Origin: Bacillota bacterium
Lineage (GTDB): Bacteria > Bacillota > Clostridia > Christensenellales > Aristaeellaceae
Direction: 5' to 3'
Assembly (NCBI GenBank): GCA_023413135.1
Contig: JAEZQK010000025.1
Span: forward strand, 1 to 57,691
Length of the DNA: 57,691 nt
Part shown: one piece after another, positions 16,635 through 24,287 of the stretch
Layout: each line of letters opens with the position of its first letter
Position numbering within the stretch: the first letter of the stretch is position 1
The notes under the pieces: generated by a model
What the model saw: the letters and a program-made list of their open reading frames with translations, nothing else
Database searches by the model: none
What the model was told of the DNA's origin: nothing
Translations under genes and position numbers: made by a program

Positions 16635-17021
16635 TTACCCGACAACAAAGCAGAATGGATGGCCTGCCGGGTCGATCATGACAGTCCACCTTGAATCATA
16701 TTGGACTTCCGCCTTGCTGGCGCCGCAGGAAATAGCATGCAGCACAGCTTTTTCCATCTGTTCTGCGCTGGACACATAAAAATCCAGATGGAGCATTTGC
16801 TGTTGCCCCGGCGGTTCTTCCGGCCAAATGGGCGGCACGTAGTCCGCATTCTTCTGAAATCCAAGCTTTGTGCCCCCGCCTGGCGATTGAATGTCTATCC
16901 ATTCATCATCGGCATACATTTTCTTCCACCCGAGCATTTTGACATAGAAATCCGACAGCGCCTGAATATCGGGACAATCCAGCACGACGGTTTTCAGTTC
17001 GATGGGCAGCAGGCTATCCAT
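16635..17021 (-). CDS. VOC-family (glyoxalase/dioxygenase-fold) protein
   Basis: 128 residues of two beta-alpha-beta-beta-beta units: T-V-V-L-D-C-P-D-I-Q-A-L-S-D-F-Y near the N-terminus, H-L-D-F-Y-V in the middle and D-P-A-G-H-P-F-C-F-V at the end. A single domain should dimerise around a metal or ligand site. GGAGGTGG precedes the ATG. It sits between the HydA-like gene and the second DRTGG gene, which normally stand together, so it may be a later insertion. Substrate unknown. Confidence 0.85.
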   Translation of the reverse strand: MDSLLPIELKTVVLDCPDIQALSDFYVKMLGWKKMYADDEWIDIQSPGGGTKLGFQKNADYVPPIWPEEPPGQQQMLHLDFYVSSAEQMEKAVLHAISCGASKAEVQYDSRWTVMIDPAGHPFCFVVG

Positions 17022-17069
17022 GGTTCCACCTCCATATAGATCATTGAATCGTTAAGCGCCATGAAAGCG

Positions 17070-18368
17070 CTAGTGGTTCTGCGCCAGGTTCACCATTTGC
17101 TGGGCCATGATTTTTAGCTGCTCCTTGAGCTTATGTACACAGTCCATCTCCCGGGCGTAACCTCTTACGATGTCCTCCGCCAGCGCCCGGCAGGTAGGCG
17201 CGCCGCAAGAGCCGCAGTCATAACCCGGCAGATCTTTTACGATTTGCTCCATGCGCTCCATTTTGCGCATAGCTTCCACAATATCCTCATCCAACTGCAT
17301 GACGCTGTTGGGCAATATGGGTTTGCGCCCGTACAGCGGGTACTTGTCCAAAATGGATACTTCCACCTTGTCGTCCGGATGCGTGCCGTCCATGGTTTCG
17401 GCCAGCTTGCGTACGGCATTTTTGGCCACATAGTTGTTTTCAAACGTCAGCGGCCCGCCCACGCAGCCGCCGGTGCAGGCGGAACCTTCAAAAAATTGCA
17501 AATCGCTGAGCTTGTTGTTTTCAATCTCCTCCAGCACACGGATCACATTTTCAATGCCGTCCACCGCCAGGCTGTTTTCCGGGCAGACCGCACGGGCTTC
17601 TCCGCCGCTGTTGGCCCAGCTCACGCCGTAGGATGTGGCGGCCGGCGTATCTTCCGGCGGCTGGCCCTGCCCCCTGGTGTGGCTGGACAAAAGCCCGTAG
17701 ATCTCCATGATGGAGATGGCCCCATCCACTGCGGATGACTCATGACCGATGGGGCTGCGGATAGCCGTCACCTTGGCGGCGCATGGCGTAATGAAAAAGC
17801 AGCCCACTTCCTCCGGCTTTACACCGTGGGCTTTGCAAAACTCCCTGCGGGCCATGATAGCCGCCAGTTCCATGGGCTGGCGCACATCCACAATGTGAGG
17901 GATCAGGTCCGGAAAGCGTACCTGGATGAGCCTGGTGATGGCCGGACAGGCAGCGGATATAAGAGGCCTTGGCACGCCGTCCCGGTGCAGCTTTTCCCGG
18001 ATAGCGCGTGTTGCCACATCCGCTGCACGCGCTACTTCGAACACATCGTCAAAGCCCATTCTTTTCAGGCCCGTCAGCACCCGGCCAACGGATTGCAATC
18101 CCTTGAATTGGCCGTACAGCGAAGGGGCGGGCAGAGCGATCTTGTATTTGAACCTGCTGATGGAGGACAGCGGGTCCGTCTTGGCCACCTTGGCATGGTA
18201 AGCGCAAACCCGTATGCATTCGCCGCAGTCAATGCACCTTTCGTCGATGATATGCGCCCGCCCATCCCGCACGCGGATAGCCTCCGTTGGGCAGCGCTTC
18301 AAACAATTGGTGCACCCTTTGCAACGGGTTTTGTCCAGGTGGACGGAATGAAACCGTTTTGTTTCCAT
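17070..18368 (-). CDS. HydA-like protein with altered H-cluster motifs (putative redox/H2 sensor)
   Basis: 432 residues. Two N-terminal ferredoxin-type [4Fe-4S] motifs (C16 to C26 and C45 to C55), a domain homologous to the [FeFe]-hydrogenase large subunit (about 75-370) and a C-terminal Cys motif C385-x2-C388-x4-C393 of the 4Fe-4S type (PF04060). The three H-cluster loops are changed: S-A-A-C-P-A-I (137-143) in place of T-S-C-C-P-x-W, F-I-T-P-C-A-A-K (C196), and G-S-A-C-T-G-G-C-V-G-G (C298, C302) without the G-G-G-Q-P. Cluster-ligand Cys are kept but the proton-relay Cys position is Ala, as in sensory hydrogenases. There is no PAS domain. GGAGG precedes the ATG. Confidence 0.85.
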   Translation of the reverse strand: METKRFHSVHLDKTRCKGCTNCLKRCPTEAIRVRDGRAHIIDERCIDCGECIRVCAYHAKVAKTDPLSSISRFKYKIALPAPSLYGQFKGLQSVGRVLTGLKRMGFDDVFEVARAADVATRAIREKLHRDGVPRPLISAACPAITRLIQVRFPDLIPHIVDVRQPMELAAIMARREFCKAHGVKPEEVGCFFITPCAAKVTAIRSPIGHESSAVDGAISIMEIYGLLSSHTRGQGQPPEDTPAATSYGVSWANSGGEARAVCPENSLAVDGIENVIRVLEEIENNKLSDLQFFEGSACTGGCVGGPLTFENNYVAKNAVRKLAETMDGTHPDDKVEVSILDKYPLYGRKPILPNSVMQLDEDIVEAMRKMERMEQIVKDLPGYDCGSCGAPTCRALAEDIVRGYAREMDCVHKLKEQLKIMAQQMVNLAQNH

Positions 18369-18401
18369 GAAAAAACCTCCAACGCATAGGAAAAGCCCGG
18401 C

Positions 18402-18830
18402 TTACAAGGCTTCCCCCAGCTCAAACGCCATACGAATGCTTGTCCCTTCCCCAAGGCGGCTTTCCATATGAAACGTGCTGGCATTGCGCTTCATGTTGGA
18501 AAGGCCCATGCCTGCGCCAAACCCCAGGCTTCTGGCCTGCTCGTTGGCGGTGGAAAAACCCTCCCGCATGGCTTCTTCAATATCGGGTATGCCGGGGCCT
18601 GCATCATTGGAGGAGAGGTAAGCCATAGGCGGCTCCACCATAAGCGTCAGCGTTCCTCCCAGGCTATGGATCACCAGGTTCATCTCCGCCTCATAGGCAG
18701 CCACCGCCATACGGCGCAATACCGGTCCGCCCACACCCAGCTGTTTTAAAGTGCGCTTGATGGCGGCCGACGCTTCCCCGGCCCGCTGGTAATCCCCGGC
18801 TTCTACCAAAAACTCCTCGCGAATCAGCAT
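18402..18830 (-). CDS. RsbW-like anti-sigma factor / serine kinase ATPase
   Basis: 142 residues of the RsbW/SpoIIAB GHKL type: N-box with E-A-E-M-N-L-V-I-H-S near residue 46, G1 box D-A-G-P-G-I-P-D near 76, and G2 with G-A-G-M-G-L-S-N-M-K near 105. Such proteins bind ATP and either sequester a sigma factor or phosphorylate an STAS antagonist. Neither a sigma factor nor an STAS protein is nearby; the gene is followed 33 bases on by the HydA-like gene. Confidence 0.85.
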   Translation of the reverse strand: MLIREEFLVEAGDYQRAGEASAAIKRTLKQLGVGGPVLRRMAVAAYEAEMNLVIHSLGGTLTLMVEPPMAYLSSNDAGPGIPDIEEAMREGFSTANEQARSLGFGAGMGLSNMKRNASTFHMESRLGEGTSIRMAFELGEAL

Positions 18831-18833
18831 GAA

Positions 18834-19202
18834 TCACTTCACCCAAACTTTTAAGGGTTGCTCCACACCGGGTAGCCCGTTTTGAAACAGGATGCCACAA
18901 GCGGTGTAGGCCGTTTTGGCGGTAGACAAAATCACCAGGTCCAGCTTTCCGGCCTCTTCCAGCATCTGATCATCGGGCATCTTTCCCCTGGCGAAAAGGA
19001 TGCAGTTGATGTCAACCATCCCCGCCGTGCGGATCACATGCAGATTTGTAAGACCCGTGATCAGCACCGTGTTTTCCTTCACGAATGCCAGCACGTCGCT
19101 CATCAGGTCGGAGCCGCAGCCGCTGAAAACTTTCCGGTCCAGGTCGTTTTCTCCCAGGAGCACCTTGGCATCAAGCAATGTGATAATTTCCCTGATCGTC
19201 AT
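18834..19202 (-). CDS. DRTGG-domain protein, first copy
   Basis: 122 residues: M-T-I-R-E-I-I-T-L-L-D-A-K-V-L start, a G-C-G-S-D-L-M-S-D-V-L-A-F segment typical of stand-alone DRTGG proteins of hydrogenase clusters, and a C-terminal S-T-A-K-T-A-Y-T-A-C-G-I-L helix. The ATG at 19202 is preceded by GGAAGG; a start 14 codons earlier would overlap the SPOR gene. It is three bases ahead of the RsbW-like gene, so it probably opens this signalling operon. Ligand and function are unknown. Confidence 0.78.
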   Translation of the reverse strand: MTIREIITLLDAKVLLGENDLDRKVFSGCGSDLMSDVLAFVKENTVLITGLTNLHVIRTAGMVDINCILFARGKMPDDQMLEEAGKLDLVILSTAKTAYTACGILFQNGLPGVEQPLKVWVK

Positions 19203-19233
19203 GTGTTTCGTCCTTCCGCATTTATGTGAAAGG

Positions 19234-20073
19234 CTATTTTCCAAAGCTGTACAGGTAAGTTTCCACCCTGGAAAGCAACGCCAGCGTTTGATTTTTCATC
19301 TGTGCCGCCATGGCCACCGTACCCTTGGAGGCTGTTTCCGCCACAGTAGCCGAATATTTTCCGATTTCGCCAAGCAGGCTGATCAGTTCGTTCACCGCCG
19401 TATAATTTACGGAAGCAAACCTTTGCGCCAGCACGCTTTTCAGCGTATCCGCCTGGGAAGAAACCTCCGCCAGCCGCTTTAGCTCCTGCTCCACAACAAG
19501 ATCCTGTCTGTCCATGGAGACGGAGATCTCGCAAAACTTCTGGATGGTGGTGTGCAAAAATTGCAGCCCGGCCTCCAGCGCATCCAGTTGACCTGCCATA
19601 CCATCCACGCCCAAAATGACCTCTGGCAGGGTGATTTCATATACGTAGGAATCAATGTCATGCTGGCTTTGAAGCTGCTGGCGCACGGTTTGCGCTTCCT
19701 CCCTTGTGGGATACAGGGCAGCCAGCACCCGAAAGCGGCTATCCTTGCGCACATAGCCAGCCGCACCGCGGGCCACGAAGCTTTCCGCCATGGAACGGGC
19801 GGAATCTTCGCCATCGAAGGCGCCAAGCTGAATGGCATACCAGCTTTTTGCCGGAAGGCTGATTTCACGGGAAACGATCGTTTCATCGAAGGCTTTCCCG
19901 ATGACCGTCGGCGTAGGCGTGACCTTCATTTCCATCCGAAGGCCGCCGCTATTATCCCTGAGCAGCCCGGAGAGGATCAGAAGACAGGATACAAAGACCA
20001 GCACGCCCGTCAGAATCCGCTTACCGCCGCCAGGCGCTTTATATGTCCGTTTCTCAACTTTTGCAGTATGCAT
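19234..20073 (-). CDS. SPOR-domain membrane protein
   Basis: 279 residues. A basic N-terminus is followed by one membrane helix (about residues 21-40) and a SPOR domain at roughly 78-150 (W-Y-A-I-Q-L-G-A-F ... V-L-A-A-L-Y-P-T-R-E-E-A), which in other bacteria binds denuded peptidoglycan glycan strands at division or sporulation septa. The last 120 residues are helical and may be a coiled coil. The start at 20073 has AAGGAGG seven bases upstream; starts two and seven codons earlier are badly spaced. It faces outward from the membrane. Confidence 0.8.
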   Translation of the reverse strand: MHTAKVEKRTYKAPGGGKRILTGVLVFVSCLLILSGLLRDNSGGLRMEMKVTPTPTVIGKAFDETIVSREISLPAKSWYAIQLGAFDGEDSARSMAESFVARGAAGYVRKDSRFRVLAALYPTREEAQTVRQQLQSQHDIDSYVYEITLPEVILGVDGMAGQLDALEAGLQFLHTTIQKFCEISVSMDRQDLVVEQELKRLAEVSSQADTLKSVLAQRFASVNYTAVNELISLLGEIGKYSATVAETASKGTVAMAAQMKNQTLALLSRVETYLYSFGK

Positions 20074-20137
20074 GTGCATTCCTCCTTGTCCCAATCGCTA
20101 CACCCTATGAGAAGCGGGAGGAAAATATGCAAAAACC

Positions 20138-20167
20138 TTGAAACGTAAGGGTAAGCTGTGCTACGAT
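20138..20167 (+). promoter_or_regulatory. Promoter of the DUF6062 gene
   Basis: TTGAAA (20138-20143) and TACGAT (20162-20167) are 18 bases apart on the plus strand, 35 bases ahead of the TTG start codon. Confidence 0.6.
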
Positions 20168-20202
20168 GAACGAAACATGTCCTAAGGGAAAGGAGCCTGT
20201 CC

Positions 20203-20991
20203 TTGCAATACCACATCGATACCATTCCCGTATGGGATGCGGTGAAGCTAAACAGCGAATGTCCCCTGTGCGCTTTAAAGCGCCGGAATGAACTAATGGA
20301 TATCCAGCGCTTTTTAGGCGCATCGGTCATGGAACCCGACACCCGTATCCACGTGAACCAAAAGGGTTTTTGCGGCCATCACCTGAAGCAGCTTTTTGCT
20401 CAAAAGAACCGGCTGGGCCTGGCCTTGATGCTGCACACCCACATGAAGGAAACGGAAAAGGCTGTTGAAAACATCCTTTTAAAGGCAAAGGAGGCCGGAA
20501 AACAGACGGGCGGAATGGCTCTCAAAAGAATGTTTAAGGGAAACGGCTCTTCTTTAACCCCGTTGCAGGAAGCCGCCAAATCCCTTGAGGAAACGGCATC
20601 CGCCTGCGTTTTGTGCGACAGCATCAAAGAGCACATGAACAGATACGTCTACACTATGCTGTACCTGTGGGAGCGGGATAAGGATTTCAAAAGGGCGTTT
20701 TCGCAGTCCAAAGGCGTTTGCATCCCTCACGGTGTGCAACTGCTATCCATGGCGGAAGAAAGCTTGCCCGCCAGGGAACTTGCTTCCTTTGTAGAAACGC
20801 TGTCAAGCCTGATCACTTCGAACCTGAAGCGAATCGAGCAGGAAGTGGAATGGTTTACGCTCAAATTCGATTACCGCAACCAGGAGAAGCCCTGGGGCAA
20901 TTCCAGGGACGCGGTGGAGCGGGCTATCAACAAGCTTCGCGGCTGGAGCGCAGGCGAAGAACCCTGGCCGGACACGTCTTCAAAAAAATGA
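20203..20991 (+). CDS. DUF6062-family protein
   Basis: 262 residues, starting at TTG 20203 with AAAGGAG upstream. The opening Y-H-I-D-T-I-P-V-W-D-A-V and C-P-L-C-A-L-K-R-R match the DUF6062 family of Clostridia. Conserved Cys/His sets (C25-P-L-C28, C-G-H-H near 62, C-V-L-C-D-S near 143, C-I-P-H-G near 175) suggest a metal-binding, mostly helical protein. No signal peptide or membrane helix. Function unknown. It converges on the dCMP deaminase gene with a single base between the stop codons. Confidence 0.75.
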   Translation: MQYHIDTIPVWDAVKLNSECPLCALKRRNELMDIQRFLGASVMEPDTRIHVNQKGFCGHHLKQLFAQKNRLGLALMLHTHMKETEKAVENILLKAKEAGKQTGGMALKRMFKGNGSSLTPLQEAAKSLEETASACVLCDSIKEHMNRYVYTMLYLWERDKDFKRAFSQSKGVCIPHGVQLLSMAEESLPARELASFVETLSSLITSNLKRIEQEVEWFTLKFDYRNQEKPWGNSRDAVERAINKLRGWSAGEEPWPDTSSKK

Positions 20992-20992
20992 A

Positions 20993-21448
20993 CTATGCCT
21001 GCGGAACGTATTGTTCCAAAAGCACCCCCGCCTCCCCGAATATCTCCAGGGAAAAGGGGTCGGGATAGCCTTCCTGGTAAATCACCCGCCGGATACCCGC
21101 GTTGATGATCATCTTGGCGCATACCGAGCAGGGCTGATGGGTGCAGTACAGCGTGGCCCCATCGATGGAAATGCCAAGCTTGGCTGCCTGGATGATGGCG
21201 TTTTGCTCGGCGTGGATGGCATAACACAATTCCGCCCGGGTGCCGGAGGGAATGTTCAGCCGGCGGCGCATGCATTCGCCCCGCTCCTTGCAGGTTTTAA
21301 GCCCCGCGGGAGCGCCGTTGTAGCCGGTGGTCATAATTCTTTTATCCTTGACGATCACGGCCCCGATGCTGCGTCCTTCCACAAAGCAGCTTGTCCACCC
21401 TGCGATAACATGGGCCATCTGCATAAACCGGTGATCCCATTTATCCAA
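20993..21448 (-). CDS. comEB: dCMP deaminase / ComEB-type zinc deaminase
   Basis: About 151 residues. The zinc site is clear: H-A-E-Q-N-A-I with catalytic Glu, and C-T-H-Q-P-C-S-V-C-A-K-M. It deaminates dCMP to dUMP for thymidylate synthesis. I choose TTG at 21448 (L-D-K-W-D-H-R-F-M-Q-M), which matches the family N-terminus (x-x-W-D-x-x-F-M) and has GGTGG just upstream. An in-frame ATG at 21550 would add 34 unconserved residues encoded across a hairpin. Confidence 0.87.
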   Translation of the reverse strand: MDKWDHRFMQMAHVIAGWTSCFVEGRSIGAVIVKDKRIMTTGYNGAPAGLKTCKERGECMRRRLNIPSGTRAELCYAIHAEQNAIIQAAKLGISIDGATLYCTHQPCSVCAKMIINAGIRRVIYQEGYPDPFSLEIFGEAGVLLEQYVPQA

Positions 21449-21471
21449 AAAGCCACCGTCCCCTCGTTTTT

Positions 21472-21491
21472 CGCCCGTCCGGGCGTTTTTT
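21472..21491 (+). terminator. Terminator-like hairpin between divergent genes
   Basis: CGCCCG and CGGGCG arms, then TTTTTT on the plus strand. It lies upstream of the SpoVB-like gene and after the 5' end of the minus-strand deaminase gene. It could end transcripts that run through from the DUF6062 gene, or attenuate the SpoVB-like gene. Confidence 0.65.
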
Positions 21492-21573
21492 GTTATTATA
21501 CGGTGTTTGGTTGTACGTGTCAAACGACATTCCTGCCACTTTCCCGGCATATGTTCTCCGGGGAGGGATGGCG

Positions 21574-22911
21574 ATGGCGAAACAAACCATCCGGGAGCAG
21601 GCTATATTGCTGACATTGGCCAACACCCTGGTCCGGGCCATGGGATTTTTGATGCGGGTTCTGTTTTCCAGAATGCTGGGATCCGAGATCATGGGGATCA
21701 TGGAGCTTGGCAGCTCCGTACATATGATGGCCATCACTCCCGCCACGGCGGGACTGCCCCTTGCGGTAAGCCGGCTGACGGCCAAGGCGGCAGAAGGGAA
21801 AAAGGAAGATGCGCTTTATGCCGGCAAACGCCTGGTCAGGCTGTTGTCGCTTGTATGGATCCCCCTGTACCTGCTTTTGACGCCCATCATCGCAAGGCTT
21901 CTGGGGGATGACCGCACCTTCCCCTCCCTGCTGATGTCCGCACCCTGCATCCTGGTCTTAGGCTATTCTGCTGCATACAACGGGTATTGCTACGGAATAA
22001 ACAACGCCTGGCCGCCGGCGATAAGCGAAATTACAGAGCAGACGCTGCGCTTTTTGATCGCTTTTGTACTGCTAAAGGCGCTGCCGAACCTGACCGCAGC
22101 GTGGACGGCATCGGTGCCCGGCTTTGCCACCGCCGTATCGGAAGCGGCGGGAGTGATCCTAGTGATCCTGATGCTGCATTTAAAAAAACCTGCGGCGAAG
22201 CCTGGCAAGCAAATACAAAAGCAGGTGCTGCGCCTTGCGCTGCCCCCCACCGCCACACGGCTTACAAGCACGGTATTAAGGTCGCTGAACGCCATGATGA
22301 TTCCCTTTCGGCTGCGGTTTTCCGGGCTGGAACTTGCGGAAGCCACATCCCGGTTCGGCATGCTGGCGGGTATGGTGATGCCGGTCATTATGCTGCCTTC
22401 GGTATTCACCGGGTCGCTGGCCATGCTGGCCACGCCGGCATTGGCGGCCAGGGAGAATAATCCCAAGGCGCTGAAAGCCATCAGCGTACAGCTTATGCTG
22501 GCCGCCATCCTGGTGGGCGCGATCTGCGGAGTAATTCTATACGCAGTGGCTCCATGGATCGCCGGGAGCATGTACCGGCTGCCGGAATTGACGCCGCTCA
22601 TCCGCTATTTGTGCCCGTCGGTGCTGCTCATGAGCCTGCAGCAGGTATTATCGGGGATGATCGCGGGGCTGGGCAGGCAAAAACAGGCGCTGTACGGAAC
22701 GCTGATAGGAGCGGGCGTCACGCTGCTGATCAGCTGGTTCCTGACGGGGATGGCCGATCTTCGCCTGTACGGAGCGGCTTTTGCCATGATGGCCGGCCAG
22801 GCTGTGGGACTTGTGTGGAGCATTGTACTTCTTATACGAATCCTGATGAAAAAAGCGCCCTTGAAAGAGCGCATATCCGAACAAGAAGCTAGATCGTTTT
22901 CCGATACTTGA
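21574..22911 (+). CDS. SpoVB-like lipid flippase (MOP superfamily)
   Basis: 445 residues with about 14 membrane helices. The start K-Q-T-I-R-E-Q-A-I-L-L-T-L-A-N-T-L-V-R-A-M-G-F-L-M-R is typical of the SpoVB/YtgP branch, which flips undecaprenyl-linked cell-wall precursors (MurJ-like) or serves cortex synthesis in sporulation. GGGGAGGG is directly before the ATG at 21568, so the ATG at 21574 is better spaced. Its end overlaps that of the convergent YdcF gene by 23 bases. Confidence 0.86.
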   Translation: MAKQTIREQAILLTLANTLVRAMGFLMRVLFSRMLGSEIMGIMELGSSVHMMAITPATAGLPLAVSRLTAKAAEGKKEDALYAGKRLVRLLSLVWIPLYLLLTPIIARLLGDDRTFPSLLMSAPCILVLGYSAAYNGYCYGINNAWPPAISEITEQTLRFLIAFVLLKALPNLTAAWTASVPGFATAVSEAAGVILVILMLHLKKPAAKPGKQIQKQVLRLALPPTATRLTSTVLRSLNAMMIPFRLRFSGLELAEATSRFGMLAGMVMPVIMLPSVFTGSLAMLATPALAARENNPKALKAISVQLMLAAILVGAICGVILYAVAPWIAGSMYRLPELTPLIRYLCPSVLLMSLQQVLSGMIAGLGRQKQALYGTLIGAGVTLLISWFLTGMADLRLYGAAFAMMAGQAVGLVWSIVLLIRILMKKAPLKERISEQEARSFSDT

Positions 22912-23497
22912 TTTCATCATTAAACTGGTTGGAGCAGCGCATCAATTCCCCCAGTACCCGGTCAATGCCCGCGTCGGTTTTATACCAGTTCTCCCTTGTG
23001 ATTACCGTATCGCCGTCTATATAAGGAACCGGATGGATGAAAAATTCCGTTTCGGGAAATGCCAGCTGATAGCACATGAAAGCGCGCCTGGCATGGAAGC
23101 ACTTGCAGACCAGGATGGCCTTGTGGATGGAAAGCTGGTGCCTATCGGCAAGCCTTCTGGAAAAGACGGCGTTTTCCTTGGTATATCCCGATTCATTTTC
23201 CTGATAGATGGCCTGTTTGGGTACCCCGTTCCTTTCCAAAACATCCGTAAGAAATGCACAATCTGTCGGATAATCCAGGGAGTAAATCTCTTTTCGAGCC
23301 TTCACGCCATTGAAAACCCCTGTTTTGATGCTGACCCCGCCCGAAGGCATCACTGCCGGCGCCAGTCTCATTTTATATAGGTTGGCTGCATACTCGCCCA
23401 ATTCCGGGTTGGAACCACCCGGTATAAAGATCATATCGGCCGGCTGTAGTTCGCTTTCCATAAAAATGAAATCTGTGATGTCATCGATCATCTTCAA
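22889..23497 (-). CDS. YdcF/ElyC-family protein (DUF218)
   Basis: 202 residues. The DUF218 core is visible: A-D-M-I-F-I-P-G-G-S-N near residue 20, P-S-G-G near 52, E-N-E-S-G-Y-T-K-E-N-A near 102, and K-C-F-H-A-R-R-A near 134. Family members are implicated in envelope carbon-lipid or S-adenosylmethionine binding; no function can be assigned. No membrane anchor is seen, unlike many relatives. It is the last gene of the three-gene operon that starts with the large SpoIID-SH3 protein. Confidence 0.82.
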   Translation of the reverse strand: MKMIDDITDFIFMESELQPADMIFIPGGSNPELGEYAANLYKMRLAPAVMPSGGVSIKTGVFNGVKARKEIYSLDYPTDCAFLTDVLERNGVPKQAIYQENESGYTKENAVFSRRLADRHQLSIHKAILVCKCFHARRAFMCYQLAFPETEFFIHPVPYIDGDTVITRENWYKTDAGIDRVLGELMRCSNQFNDEIKYRKTI

Positions 23498-23515
23498 GCC
23501 GATCTCCCCCTCCAG

Positions 23516-24286
23516 CTAGGCGTCTGCTTCTTTAGTATCGTGATACCTGTGATAGATCCTGTCCAGCTCTCGCGTGGGCTTCCCTCGCTCATCATACACT
23601 ACCAGCGGCGGAAGGCAGTGCAGCATGGGTCTGGCAGACTTGACGCCCTCCACCAAAACAAGGTGGGGGGCTTTGTCCGTTTTGGAGTGCACCATGCGCA
23701 GCCGCTTGGGCTCCAGCTTGTGAAGCCGCATCGTATCCATTAGTTCCAGCATCCGGGGAGCCGGAAACACAACCGCCAGCCGCCCGCCGTTATTTAGAAG
23801 AACCTTGGCGGCGTATATCACTTCGTAAAGGGTTGTGCCGCCCTCATGCCGCGCCAGGCGCAACTCTTCTCTGGGGTTTAAAAGAGAGCCTCCTTCTTTT
23901 CCGTAAGGCGGGTTGCTCACCACCAGGTCCAGCGAGCCGGCCGTCACAAAATGCGGGGCGTTACGCAAATCCTCCTGGTGGATAAAAACACGGTGATCAA
24001 GCCCGTTCATGGCGACACTTCTTTTGGCCATGTCCGCCATATCCTTTTGAATCTCAAAGCCATGGATCACTGCACGCTCCGCCCGCCCGGCCATCAGAAG
24101 GGGCAATATGCCCGTGCCGGTGCCCAGGTCCGCCGCCTTGTCCGCGGGACGGATGCTGCAAAAATCGGCCAGCAGCACCGCATCCATGCCAAAGCAAAAC
24201 ATCTTTGGATTTTGTAAGATGGTGAGCCCGGCGAACTGCAGGTCGTCCACCCGTTCCCCGGGCCTCACCCATTGTGACTCATCCAT
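23516..24286 (-). CDS. trmN6: tRNA1(Val) A37 N6-methyltransferase-like protein
   Basis: 256 residues, Rossmann methyltransferase. The SAM motif I is A-A-D-L-G-T-G-T-G-I-L-P-L-L near residue 50, and V-S-N-P-P-Y-G-K-E-G near 128 is the N-P-P-Y motif of amino-group N6 methylation. The start V-D-D-L-Q-F-A-G-L-T-I-L-Q is typical of the YabB/TrmN6 group. The ATG follows the upstream stop by one base, so translation is coupled to the SpoIID-SH3 gene, an unusual partner. Confidence 0.85.
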   Translation of the reverse strand: MDESQWVRPGERVDDLQFAGLTILQNPKMFCFGMDAVLLADFCSIRPADKAADLGTGTGILPLLMAGRAERAVIHGFEIQKDMADMAKRSVAMNGLDHRVFIHQEDLRNAPHFVTAGSLDLVVSNPPYGKEGGSLLNPREELRLARHEGGTTLYEVIYAAKVLLNNGGRLAVVFPAPRMLELMDTMRLHKLEPKRLRMVHSKTDKAPHLVLVEGVKSARPMLHCLPPLVVYDERGKPTRELDRIYHRYHDTKEADA

Positions 24287-24287
24287 C

